Source: UBA3940 sp964506005 (GTDB taxonomy: Bacteria > Chloroflexota > Anaerolineae > Aggregatilineales > UBA3940). From it: a stretch of DNA of 31,408 nt. The notes under the pieces are model-generated. The model did not search any database. It saw only the letters and a program-made list of their open reading frames with translations, and was not told where the DNA came from. The stretch spans positions 1 to 31,408 of the forward strand of contig CAZDLX010000019.1 of assembly GCA_964506005.1 (NCBI GenBank), written 5' to 3'. The translations under genes were made by a program, and so were the position numbers. Of the stretch, positions 13,347 to 20,729 are shown in pieces. Numbering within the stretch: the stretch's first letter is position 1; every line of letters starts with the position of its first letter.

Positions 13347-15284
13347 CTAGAGCACGTCCAGGTCATAACTCTTGTGTGCGGCGTCGCGGAACTGCGTGAT
13401 CTCCGGGATGAAGACGAGGTTCACCGTGTCCGTCGGGCCGTTGCGGTGCTTGGCGACGATGATCTCCGCCTTGTTGCCCTCCGGCGAATCGGGGTTGTAG
13501 TAGCTGTCCCGGTAGATAAACATCACGACGTCCGAGTCCTGCTCGATCGAATTGTGGACGATGATGTTCTGGGCCACGAAGTTCTGTAACCCTGGCACGG
13601 TGAGGTCGTAGACATCCGTGGCGCCATCAGGTTCAATCGAGACAACCGGATCCCAGTAGACATCACTCTCAGCGAGCAGCTCGGCAGCTTGCTGCCCGAG
13701 GTTGAAACCTCGGGCTACCTGCAACTGTCGGCTAAAGCCGACAGAAGGGTTGCCAGCGGTTGCTCTCGTCGGTTTTAACCGACGATTGTACGTAGCCGGG
13801 TAATTCATTACCCGGCGGCTGACCGCCCCCACCGTATCTGGCACCGCAATGCGTTCCTGCAATGCCAGCTCATCAAGTCGTTTCCAGCCATCAATCGTCA
13901 GGAACTTGTGGTTCGCGGTTGCCCGGATCATCCGCCCCAGCCGGGTCTTGAGGCGGAACACAGGCTTCACTCCCGTGCAAAATGCGTTAGAGACGTCTGA
14001 AGTCTCAACCTTCCATGTGTCGGGGTTGATGCTCAACACAGGGAAACCTCGCTCGCCAACCAGGTCACGGATGGGTACATAAGTACCCAGATCTGGCCGG
14101 AAAACGGGCGTCTCACCAGCTAGACAGCCCGACTCTCTCAAGTCCGAGAGCATGGGCCGCTTGTCGGTGCGCTGCTCCACCGCGCGGGAGAGCTGCGCCG
14201 CGGCGATGACCGGCACGTTCAGCTCACGCGCAAGCTGCTTCAGCGCCCGCGAGATGAACGAGATCTCCTGCACGCGGTTCTCGTTGCGGTAGGGCGTCGA
14301 CATGAGCTGCAGGTAGTCGATCACGATGAGGTCCAGCCCGTATTCCAGGTACAGGCGGCGCGCCTTCGTGCGGAGCTCCTGCGTGCTGAGCGCCGGGGTA
14401 TCGTCGAGGTAGATCGGCAGCTCGGCGATGGCCTGCGTCGCAGCGACGAACTGCGACCAGTCGCGCTCGTCGAGCTTGCCCTCACGCAGCTTGTGTGACG
14501 GGATGTGCGTGTCCTGGCTGACGAAGCGCTGCACGAGCTGCTCGTTGCTCATCTCCAGGCTGAACAGCGCCACGCGCTGCCGGTTGCGGGCCGCGTTCAT
14601 CACGACGGTATTCAGCCAGCTCGTCTTGCCCATACCGGGCCGGGCGGCGATGATGATCAGGTCGGATTTCTGCATGCCGCCGAGCAGCCGGTCGAGGTCT
14701 ACAAACCCCGAGGGCACGCCCATCACCTCTTCCTGGTGGCGGGCCAGCAGGCTGATGTGGTCGAAGTAGCTCGAAACCACATCCTTCACCGGCACGAGGT
14801 CGCGCGTGAGGCGGCGCTCTGTCACGTCGAAGATGGCCTGCTCGGCGCGGCCCACCACCTCGTCGATGTCGGTCTCGTCGGAATGCGCGATGCGGGCGAT
14901 ATTGCCCGCCGCCTCCAGCAGCCGGCGGCGGATCGCCATGCGCTCGACGATGCGCCCGTAGCCTTCGGCGTTCAGCGCAGAGGGCGTCTTGTTGATCAGG
15001 CTGAGAATGTAGGCCGCCCCGCCGATGTCGGACAGCCGGCCCAGCGTTTCAAGCTCGTTGACGAGCGTCAGGTAGTCGATAGGGTCCCGGCGCTCGTGGA
15101 GGCTGAGAATCGCCTCCCAGATCCACGTGTGGCGCACGATGAAGAAGTCCTCGGGCCGCAGGAACGAGAGAACCTCGTACAGCGCCTCCGGGTTGATCAG
15201 CACCGAGCCGAGCACCGCCTCCTCAGCTTCGACGCTGTGGGGGGCGAGGTGGTCTGTTTGGTAATCCGCAGTTGATTGCGACAT
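13347..15284 (-). CDS. dnaB: replicative DNA helicase DnaB containing a mini-intein
   Basis: The 645-residue precursor contains a 453-residue DnaB, the hexameric 5'-3' helicase of the replication fork, interrupted by a 192-residue intein (residues 387-578). The N-terminal domain (about 10-115) has HSVEAEEAVLGSVL. The RecA-like motor has Walker A ARPGMGKTSW (Lys220), LFSLEMSNEQL, Walker B LIVIDYLQLM and AAQLSRAVEQRTDKRPMLSD. The intein is inserted after DLRESG and before SIEQDSDVVMF, a well-known DnaB intein site. This is the Q/DNA-binding loop region, so splicing is needed for activity. The start ATG 15284 has no strong ribosome site. It is the first gene of the operon with the DnaD-like and DnaC-like genes. 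Intein coding sequence includes a palindromic repeat composite at 13694-13816. Confidence 0.97.
   Translation of the reverse strand: MSQSTADYQTDHLAPHSVEAEEAVLGSVLINPEALYEVLSFLRPEDFFIVRHTWIWEAILSLHERRDPIDYLTLVNELETLGRLSDIGGAAYILSLINKTPSALNAEGYGRIVERMAIRRRLLEAAGNIARIAHSDETDIDEVVGRAEQAIFDVTERRLTRDLVPVKDVVSSYFDHISLLARHQEEVMGVPSGFVDLDRLLGGMQKSDLIIIAARPGMGKTSWLNTVVMNAARNRQRVALFSLEMSNEQLVQRFVSQDTHIPSHKLREGKLDERDWSQFVAATQAIAELPIYLDDTPALSTQELRTKARRLYLEYGLDLIVIDYLQLMSTPYRNENRVQEISFISRALKQLARELNVPVIAAAQLSRAVEQRTDKRPMLSDLRESGCLAGETPVFRPDLGTYVPIRDLVGERGFPVLSINPDTWKVETSDVSNAFCTGVKPVFRLKTRLGRMIRATANHKFLTIDGWKRLDELALQERIAVPDTVGAVSRRVMNYPATYNRRLKPTRATAGNPSVGFSRQLQVARGFNLGQQAAELLAESDVYWDPVVSIEPDGATDVYDLTVPGLQNFVAQNIIVHNSIEQDSDVVMFIYRDSYYNPDSPEGNKAEIIVAKHRNGPTDTVNLVFIPEITQFRDAAHKSYDLDVL
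13551..14126 (-). other. DnaB mini-intein (192 residues, no endonuclease domain)
   Basis: The intein begins with Cys in CLAGETPVF (block A) and has TANHKFLTIDGW (block B with the Thr and His that assist the first acyl shift). It ends DVYDLTVPGLQNF then IIVHN (blocks F and G), with penultimate His and terminal Asn, and Ser as the first C-extein residue. All residues for protein splicing are present. No LAGLIDADG motif is seen, so it is a mini-intein and cannot home by itself. About 41 residues in its middle (about intein residues 104-144) come from a palindromic repeat composite. Without them it would be about 151 residues, close to the usual minimal splicing domain. Confidence 0.93.
13694..13816. 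repeat. composite of four short-loop palindromes inside the intein coding sequence
   Basis: Four perfect palindromes, each with a two-base loop, lie in 123 bases. H1 is GCCCGAGGTT/AACCTCGGGC (13694-13715), H2 CTGTCGGCT/AGCCGACAG (13725-13744), H3 TCGTCGGTT/AACCGACGA (13766-13785) and H4 GCCGGGTAAT/ATTACCCGGC (13795-13816). The spacing is mirror-symmetric: 22-9-20-21-20-9-22. The 9-base spacer after H1 (TACCTGCAA) resembles the reverse complement of the one before H4 (TACGTACAA, 7 of 9). So the two halves look like a diverged inverted pair. The length is 41 codons and keeps the intein frame open. Confidence 0.9.
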
Positions 15285-15328
15285 AGCACGCAGCTTCGTG
15301 ATGCTTATCTACTGGTCAGATACGAATA

Positions 15329-15347
15329 GCGGGGCGTGCTGCCCCGC
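15329..15347. repeat. GC-rich hairpin between the bifunctional nuclease gene and dnaB
   Basis: GCGGGGC and GCCCCGC (7-bp stem, 5-base loop) lie in the 150-base gap between the stop of the upstream minus-strand gene and the dnaB start. No T-run follows, so it may be a weak terminator or another dispersed palindrome. I see no consensus dnaB promoter in this gap. Confidence 0.4.
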
Positions 15348-15434
15348 CAACACGCGCTGTGAGGTTTGCGAAGAAGCGCTGTGACTGTTCTGGCGTACGT
15401 TGAAGCCAATGATAATGGCGAATTGCCCTGCGGG

Positions 15435-15977
15435 CTACTCCTCGTCTCCGCCACCTTCCAGGTCATCGAGATCGAGCGAGCTGAGGAAGTCAGAGAAGGC
15501 ACTCAGGTCCTCCTCTTCCGGCCCATCTGCCAGCGGCGCGTCGCCGCTGCTCGCTTCCTGCTCCGTCGTCATCTCTTCCTCGGGTTGGATGGCAGCCCGG
15601 TCCATGACCGAGTCCGCGACGAAGATCGGCACGTGGAGCCGCACGGCCAGCGCGATGGCGTCGCTGGGCCGCGAGTCGATCTCGACCGTGCCGTTGCTCG
15701 TCTCCACGACGATCCGTGCGAAGAAGATGTCGTTGCGCAGCTCGCTGACGACGATACGGTTCACCGTGCCGCCCAGCTCGACAATCACCGACTTGAGCAA
15801 ATCGTGGGTGAGAGGGCGCGTCACGGGGACACCCTGAAGTTCGACGCGGATGGCTTCGGCCTCGAACGAGCCGATCCAGATCGGCAGGTAGCGGTCAGAG
15901 TTGACGTCTTTGAGGACGACAACGCGATCCTGTGACATCAGACTCACCCGGATGCTATCGATCTCTACCCTGACCAT
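15435..15977 (-). CDS. bifunctional nuclease family protein (DUF151)
   Basis: The 180-residue protein matches the DUF151/BFN family. Residues 1-130 carry the typical pattern: VRVEIDSIRVS at the start, VVVLKDVNSDRYLPIWIG, EAEAIRVELQG, RPLTHDLLKSVIVELGG, and EIDSRPSDAIALAVRLHVPIF (in overlapping pieces). Family members in plants and some bacteria have been reported to have DNase and RNase activity, but the bacterial role is not well established. The C-terminal 45 residues are acidic, Ser/Glu/Asp-rich and probably disordered. It is preceded by an extended -10 promoter at 16060-16068 and is divergent from the DUF503 gene. It lies 150 bases upstream of dnaB on the same strand; whether they are co-transcribed is unclear. 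Confidence 0.93.
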   Translation of the reverse strand: MVRVEIDSIRVSLMSQDRVVVLKDVNSDRYLPIWIGSFEAEAIRVELQGVPVTRPLTHDLLKSVIVELGGTVNRIVVSELRNDIFFARIVVETSNGTVEIDSRPSDAIALAVRLHVPIFVADSVMDRAAIQPEEEMTTEQEASSGDAPLADGPEEEDLSAFSDFLSSLDLDDLEGGGDEE

Positions 15978-16059
15978 GTCTACCCCCGCCGCCCGTTGAA
16001 AGGGCAGCCTCTCTGGAATTCAGCCACGCGCAGGCCGTGAGTGTAACGGCACCGTGCAG

Positions 16060-16068
16060 ATTATACCA
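16060..16068 (-). promoter_or_regulatory. extended -10 promoter of the DUF151 gene
   Basis: On the minus strand the sequence TGGTATAAT is an extended -10 element with a consensus TATAAT (16060-16065). A possible TTGCCC -35 lies at a poor spacing of 19 bases. The leader would be about 75 bases. Confidence 0.6.
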
Positions 16069-16133
16069 CAACGGGCGCCCGCGCGGGCAAGCGGGCGGTG
16101 TGCTGCGTGCGGCCCACGCCACAACCGTGATTG

Positions 16134-16142
16134 TGGTAGAAT
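16134..16142 (+). promoter_or_regulatory. extended -10 promoter placed for a leaderless DUF503 message
   Basis: TGGTAGAAT is an extended -10 element whose TAGAAT (16137-16142) ends 6 bases before the ATG at 16149. Transcription would start at or next to the start codon. No ribosome site is present in front of the ATG, which fits a leaderless mRNA. Confidence 0.5.
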
Positions 16143-16148
16143 CCCCGC

Positions 16149-16439
16149 ATGGTCGTAGGTACAGGCGTTATCGAGTTGAACCTGCCCGGCATCCGCTCAC
16201 TCAAGCAGAAGCGCAGCGTCCTGAAGGGCCTCATCGCGCGGCTGCACAAGACGTTCAACGTCTCGTGCGCCGAAGTGGGCCTGCACGACGTGTGGCAGTC
16301 GGCGGCGCTCGGCGTGGCGGTCGTATCGACCTCGGGCGTGCATGCCGAGGACGTGCTGCAGAATGTGATTGGCTGGATCGAGGACAACCGCCCCGATCTG
16401 ATCGTCGTGGGCGAGTCACTTGAGATCATCCCGTACTAG
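16149..16439 (+). CDS. DUF503 family protein (YlxP-like)
   Basis: The 96-residue protein matches DUF503/YlxP over its full length. It has the N-terminal VIELNLPGIRSLKQKRSVLK pattern, then FNVSCAEVGLHDVWQSAALGVAVVST and a C-terminal helix and strand. In Firmicutes, YlxP-type genes sit in the nusA-infB-rbfA region and are linked to translation or ribosome maturation. Here the gene is alone, divergent from the DUF151 gene and 190 bases ahead of a membrane-protein gene. The gap ahead of that gene contains a dispersed repeat. It has no Shine-Dalgarno sequence, and the -10 box lies so close that a leaderless transcript is likely. Exact function is not known. Confidence 0.9.
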   Translation: MVVGTGVIELNLPGIRSLKQKRSVLKGLIARLHKTFNVSCAEVGLHDVWQSAALGVAVVSTSGVHAEDVLQNVIGWIEDNRPDLIVVGESLEIIPY

Positions 16440-16467
16440 GACGTGTTCCGAGAGTCGCAACCCTATC

Positions 16468-16550
16468 CCACATCCCCTTTTCCGCTGGCAAGGAAGGGGA
16501 GACAGCTTTCCCCCTCTCTGTTGGCGGGGAGGGGGTGGCGTTCGCTGCGC
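16468..16550. repeat. dispersed GC-rich palindromic repeat, copy B
   Basis: The stretch after the DUF503 stop contains CATCCCCTTTTCCGCTGGCA, then AAGGAAGGGGAGACAGCTTT and CCCCCTCTCTGTTGGCGGGG with AGGGGGTGGCG. It resembles copy A (GGAAGGGGAGATAGCT; CCCCTCCCTG with TAGCGGGGAGGGG) but lacks A's 10-bp hairpin. It fills most of the 190-base gap before the DUF4230 gene. Confidence 0.6.
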
Positions 16551-16629
16551 AGGAGGCCAATCGCGCCCGCACGGCTTCTGCGCTATTATCGACTTGACGC
16601 CGTTCATCCGAGACACGCAGGAGGCGCAC

Positions 16630-17352
16630 ATGGAAGACGAATACACCAGCAGGCCGCCCCGCCGCGACCGGGGCAGCCGCCTGCTTGTCGGCTTTATCCT
16701 GCTTGTTCTGGTTGCCTGTGTCCTCGTCGTCGCCTATCTTGTCATCGACACCGTCCTGCAGGTGACGAGCCCCGTCTCCGACCTGCCGGGCGCGGTGCAG
16801 ACGCAGGTGCAGGAGGTTCTGAACCCCACCCCGACGATCATCGCCAGCCCGGCGACGATCATCCGGCAGGTGCAGTCTCTGGCGCGGCTCGAAACCTCCT
16901 CCTACACCATCGAGAAGGTCATCACCGCTGAGAGCGGCGAGGGCGCGTTTGGCTTCCTCTTCCGCGACCGGCTGCTGCTCGTCGCCGTGGGGCAGGTCAT
17001 CGCGGGCGTAGACCTACAGCGGCTCCAGCAGGACGACGTGCAGGTCGTCGGCGAGACGGTGTACATCACCATGCCGGCGGCGGAGATCTTCGTCGCCACC
17101 CTCGACAACGAAGAAACGTACGTCTACGACCGGCAGACCGGCGTCTTCGGCCAGCAGGTTGACCTTGAGACGATGGCCCGCGTGGAGGCCGAGCAGCGCA
17201 TCCTCGAGGCGGCGCTGGAGGACGGCATCCTCCAGATGGCCCAGGACAACGCCAACAGCTACATCGAGAGCCTGATGCTGGGCCTCGGCTTCGACGAAGT
17301 CATCTTCGTTCAGGCAACCCCCGCACCGGACCAGGATCTGGGAGAGCGCTAG
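16630..17352 (+). CDS. DUF4230 family single-pass membrane protein
   Basis: The 240-residue product has a short basic cytoplasmic N-terminus, one membrane helix at about residues 17-40, and an extracytoplasmic region. That region follows the DUF4230 pattern: SLARLETSSYTIEKVI, then VAVGQVIAGVDLQRL, then VGETVYITMPAAEIF, then an amphipathic helix with DGILQMAQDNANSY and a final short strand. The function of DUF4230 is unknown. The start at ATG 16630 is set by a strong AGGAGG site 5 bases upstream. A longer frame reaching back to 16420 would translate the repeat region and is rejected. The stop is three bases before the ligA start, so the two genes are very probably co-transcribed, though no functional link is known. 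Confidence 0.87.
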   Translation: MEDEYTSRPPRRDRGSRLLVGFILLVLVACVLVVAYLVIDTVLQVTSPVSDLPGAVQTQVQEVLNPTPTIIASPATIIRQVQSLARLETSSYTIEKVITAESGEGAFGFLFRDRLLLVAVGQVIAGVDLQRLQQDDVQVVGETVYITMPAAEIFVATLDNEETYVYDRQTGVFGQQVDLETMARVEAEQRILEAALEDGILQMAQDNANSYIESLMLGLGFDEVIFVQATPAPDQDLGER

Positions 17353-17355
17353 CGT

Positions 17356-19386
17356 ATGTCCAGTACCGAGCAGACCGTCGCCGCCCGCGCGGCAGACCTG
17401 CGCGAGCAGATCAACTACCACAATTACCGCTACCACGTCCTCGACTCGCCCGTCATTACCGATGCCGAGTATGACGCGCTGTTCAACGAGCTCAAGCAGC
17501 TTGAGGCGGAGCATCCCGAGATCCTCACGCCCGACTCGCCCACCCTGCGCGTCGGCGGCGAGCCGCGCAGCGATCTCCCCAAGGTGCGGCATGCGGCGCC
17601 GGTGCTCAGCCTGGGCAACGCATTTAACCACGAGGCGCTCCAGGCGTGGCGGCAGCGCATCACGCGGCTGCTGCCCGAAGACGCCGAGCTTGAATACGTG
17701 GTCGAGCCCAAGCTGGACGGGCTGTCCATCGTGCTGACGTACGAGAACGGCGTCTTCACGCTCGGCGCGACGCGTGGCAGCGGCGTGATCGGCGAGGACG
17801 TCACGCCCAACCTGCGCACGATCCGCATGCTGCCGCTGCGCATCCCGACAGACCGGGAGGGACCGCCCGCCCCGCCCCGTCTAGTGGTGCGCGGCGAGGT
17901 GTTTTATCGCATCCCGGCCTTTGAGCGACTCAACGAGCAGCGCGCCCAGGCGGGCGAGCCCACCTTCATGAACCCGCGCAACGCGGCGGCGGGCTCGGTG
18001 CGCCAGCTCGACCCCGGCATTACGGCGCAGCGCCCGCTGGAGCTGGCCTGCTACCAGATCCTCGACGGCGACGGCGACGAGCTGCCCCGCACGCAGTGGG
18101 ACGTCCTGCTGTACCTGAATGCGCTCGGTTTCCCCGTGATGCTGGAGCACTCGAAGCTCTTTGACGACTTCGACGCTCTTGAGGCGTATATCGACGAATT
18201 CGAGGCACGGCGGCCCGAGCTCGGCTTCGAGATCGACGGGCTGGTGGTGAAGGTCAATGACCTGCGGCAGCAGGCGCGGCTCGGCGTCGTCGGCAAGGAC
18301 CCGCGCGGCATGGTCGCGTTCAAGTGGCCTGCGGAGACGCGCACGACCCGGCTGAACGACGTTGGCGTCAACGTGGGGCGCACCGGCGTGCTGACCCCCT
18401 TCGCCATTCTGGAGGCGGTCGAGATCGGCGGGGTGATCGTGCGGCTGGCCACGCTGCACAACTTCGACGACATCGCCGCCAAAGACATCCGTATCGGGGA
18501 CACCGTCGTCGTGAAGCGGTCCGGCGAGGTCATTCCCTACGTGGTCGGGCCGGTCACGGACCTGCGTGACGGCACCGAGCGGCCCGTCCAGCCGCCACAG
18601 GTGTGCCCTGCCTGCCAGACGCCCGCCGTGCGGCTGGAGGGCGAGGTCGCCTATTACTGCCCCAACCGGGCCTGCCCGGCGCAGCTTGTGCGCGGCGTCG
18701 AGTACTGGGCCTCGCGCGGGGCAATGGACATCGACGGTCTCGGCGAGCGGATCGCCGCCCAGCTTGTGCAGGAGGGGCTGATCCGCTACCTCGCCGACAT
18801 TTACTTCATGAAGAAAGAGGACCTTGTCGACCTGGAAGGCTTCGGCGAGCGCAAGGCAGAGAAGCTCATCAAAGCCATCGACGAGAGCCGCAGCCGCCCG
18901 CTGACCCGCGTGCTGACCGCGCTGGGCATCCGCAGCGTCGGCAGTACGGTCGCGGAGCTGCTGCTGGAGCACATGCACACGCTGGACGCCATCATGAACG
19001 CCTCGCAGGAGGAGCTTGAGACGATCCCCGGCCTGGGGCCGCACATCGCGGGCGCGGTCGTCGCGTTCTTCGGCAACGAGGACAACCGGCATCTGATCGA
19101 GAAGCTGCGGCAGGCCGGCGTGAAGCTGGAGCCCGAGCAGAAGGTACTGGCCTCCAACAAGCTCGAAGGGCTCTCCTTCGTGCTGACGGGCTCGCTGCCG
19201 ACGCTCACTCGCGGCGAGGCGACGGAACTCATCGAGCAGCACGGAGGCCGCGTGACGGGCAGCGTCAGCAGCAAGACGAATTACGTCGTCGCCGGCGAGG
19301 ACCCCGGCAGCAAGCTCGCCAAGGCACAGAAGCTCGGCGTGCCGGTCATCGACGAGGCGGGCCTGCGCGCGCTGCTGGAAGGGTAG
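17356..19386 (+). CDS. ligA: NAD-dependent DNA ligase
   Basis: The 676-residue LigA seals nicks in DNA using NAD+, joining Okazaki fragments and finishing repair. Domain order is complete. The Ia NMN-binding domain has YHNYRYHVLDSPVITDAEYD. The adenylation domain has the active-site Lys119 in EPKLDG and the RGEVF motif. The OB fold has LATLHNFDDI and KRSGEVIPYV. A four-cysteine zinc finger follows (Cys417, Cys420, Cys435, Cys440). The helix-hairpin-helix repeats lie at about 455-590, and the C-terminal BRCT domain runs from about 600 to 676. Length is typical of the family. It is the second gene of a pair with the DUF4230 gene, three bases downstream of it, and is followed by a 28-bp palindrome. 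Function is secure. Confidence 0.98.
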   Translation: MSSTEQTVAARAADLREQINYHNYRYHVLDSPVITDAEYDALFNELKQLEAEHPEILTPDSPTLRVGGEPRSDLPKVRHAAPVLSLGNAFNHEALQAWRQRITRLLPEDAELEYVVEPKLDGLSIVLTYENGVFTLGATRGSGVIGEDVTPNLRTIRMLPLRIPTDREGPPAPPRLVVRGEVFYRIPAFERLNEQRAQAGEPTFMNPRNAAAGSVRQLDPGITAQRPLELACYQILDGDGDELPRTQWDVLLYLNALGFPVMLEHSKLFDDFDALEAYIDEFEARRPELGFEIDGLVVKVNDLRQQARLGVVGKDPRGMVAFKWPAETRTTRLNDVGVNVGRTGVLTPFAILEAVEIGGVIVRLATLHNFDDIAAKDIRIGDTVVVKRSGEVIPYVVGPVTDLRDGTERPVQPPQVCPACQTPAVRLEGEVAYYCPNRACPAQLVRGVEYWASRGAMDIDGLGERIAAQLVQEGLIRYLADIYFMKKEDLVDLEGFGERKAEKLIKAIDESRSRPLTRVLTALGIRSVGSTVAELLLEHMHTLDAIMNASQEELETIPGLGPHIAGAVVAFFGNEDNRHLIEKLRQAGVKLEPEQKVLASNKLEGLSFVLTGSLPTLTRGEATELIEQHGGRVTGSVSSKTNYVVAGEDPGSKLAKAQKLGVPVIDEAGLRALLEG

Positions 19387-19433
19387 CGGGCACAAGTTGA
19401 GCGCTGTATTGGGTGGCAATTGAACATCGATTG

Positions 19434-19461
19434 GTAGGGGCGCAGCATGCTGCGCCCCTAC
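19434..19461. repeat. 28-bp perfect palindrome after ligA
   Basis: A perfect palindrome with 14-bp arms and no loop: GTAGGGGCGCAGCA followed directly by its reverse complement. It lies between ligA and the methyltransferase gene, both on the plus strand. No T-run follows. Similar GTAGGGGC-type palindromes are common dispersed elements in GC-rich environmental genomes, which is general knowledge and not checked here. Confidence 0.75.
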
Positions 19462-19502
19462 TGTGGGATTGATCGGGAAATCACTGAAATAGAAGAGGCA
19501 CC

Positions 19503-20729
19503 ATGGCTAAAGCCGGCATCGTCATCCTGAAGCAGGGGCGCGAGAAGCCCGTCGTCCAATACCACCCCTGGGTGTTCTCGGGCGCTATCGACCCGAACCG
19601 CACCAACCTCGATGGCGTCCAGCCCGGCGACATCGTCGAGGTGCGGGACTACCGGGGCGGCTTCCTGGGCCTCGGCTACTGGAACCCCGGCTCGCAGATC
19701 CGCGTGCGCCTGCTCACCTGGGACCAGAACGACCAGATCGGCCCGGCGTGGTGGCGCGTGCGGCTGGCGCGGGCCATCGCCGCGCGGGAAGACCTCGCCA
19801 ACCGGGGCGACACCGACGCCTACCGCCTCGTCAACGCCGAGAGCGACGGTCTGCCGGGGCTGATCGTGGACCGCTACGGCGACTGGCTCGTGCTCCAGGC
19901 TCTCACGCTTGGCGTCGAGGTGCGCAAAGGGCAGATCCTCGACGCGCTGAACGGCCTGCTCGCGCCGAGAGGCATCTACGAGCGCAGCGACGTGGACGCG
20001 CGCCGGCTCGAAGGGCTGGAGGAGGCGACCGGCCTGCTCGCCGGCGAGATGCCGCCCAACCCTCTCGTGATCTCCGAGTTCGGGATGCAGTACCCGGTGG
20101 ATGTCTTCGCCGGGCACAAAACCGGCTTCTACCTCGACCAGAAGCACTCGCGGCGCTGGGTGCTGGGGGAGCCCAACCTCGCCGGGCGCGATGTGCTCAA
20201 CTGCTTCTGCTACACAGGCAGCCTGAGCGCCTGCGCGGCGCGGGCGGGCGCGGCATCGATCACCAACGTCGATTCGTCGCAGCCGGCGCTTGAGATCGCC
20301 CGTGAGACGATGCGGCTCAACGGGCTGGAGAACGTGCCCGCCGAGTACGTCGCCGCCGACGTGTTCGCAACCCTGCGCGAGTATCGCGACGCCGAGCGCA
20401 GCTTCGACCTGATCATCCTCGACCCGCCCAAGTTCGCCCACACCCAGCGGCAGGTCGAGCGGGCGGCGCGAGGCTACAAAGACATCAACTGGCTGGCCTT
20501 CCAGCTCCTGCGCCCCGGCGGCCTGCTGCTGACCTACTCGTGCTCGGGGCACGTCTCGCCGGACCTGTTCGAGAAGATCGTGTTCGGGGCAAGCGTGGAC
20601 GCCGGCGCGCAGGCGCAGATCATCCACTGGTTCGGCCAGCCAGAGGATCACCCCGTTCTGCTGTCGTTTCCCGAGGGGCGTTACTTGAAGGGGTTGACCT
20701 GCCGCACGACCGCCTTCGGCACGGCGTAG
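19503..20729 (+). CDS. RlmI-like class I rRNA (cytosine-5) methyltransferase
   Basis: The 408-residue protein has the architecture of RlmI, which methylates a cytosine in 23S rRNA. An N-terminal PUA domain (about 1-80, with HPWVFSGAI) is followed by an EEHEE-type central region (VNAESDGLPGLIVDRYGDWL). The Rossmann methyltransferase domain comes last. It shows the SAM-binding block NCFCYTGSLS (from about 233), an acidic VDSS after the second strand, DPPKF (Asp307-Lys310) and the TYSCSGHVS motif with the likely catalytic Cys347. Length matches RlmI (about 396). The start has a GAGG ribosome site. The last 49 bases overlap the end of the convergent DUF2227 gene. The family call is strong; the exact target nucleotide is inferred. 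Confidence 0.93.
   Translation: MAKAGIVILKQGREKPVVQYHPWVFSGAIDPNRTNLDGVQPGDIVEVRDYRGGFLGLGYWNPGSQIRVRLLTWDQNDQIGPAWWRVRLARAIAAREDLANRGDTDAYRLVNAESDGLPGLIVDRYGDWLVLQALTLGVEVRKGQILDALNGLLAPRGIYERSDVDARRLEGLEEATGLLAGEMPPNPLVISEFGMQYPVDVFAGHKTGFYLDQKHSRRWVLGEPNLAGRDVLNCFCYTGSLSACAARAGAASITNVDSSQPALEIARETMRLNGLENVPAEYVAADVFATLREYRDAERSFDLIILDPPKFAHTQRQVERAARGYKDINWLAFQLLRPGGLLLTYSCSGHVSPDLFEKIVFGASVDAGAQAQIIHWFGQPEDHPVLLSFPEGRYLKGLTCRTTAFGTA

Noticed and set aside
13694..13816. A CRISPR array or attenuator in the dnaB region.
   Set aside because: The four hairpins differ in sequence and are not direct repeats with spacers. They lie inside an intact, in-frame intein coding sequence.
16420..16629. 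An N-terminal extension of the DUF4230 protein back to 16420.
   Set aside because: It would translate the dispersed repeat. A strong AGGAGG site marks ATG 16630.
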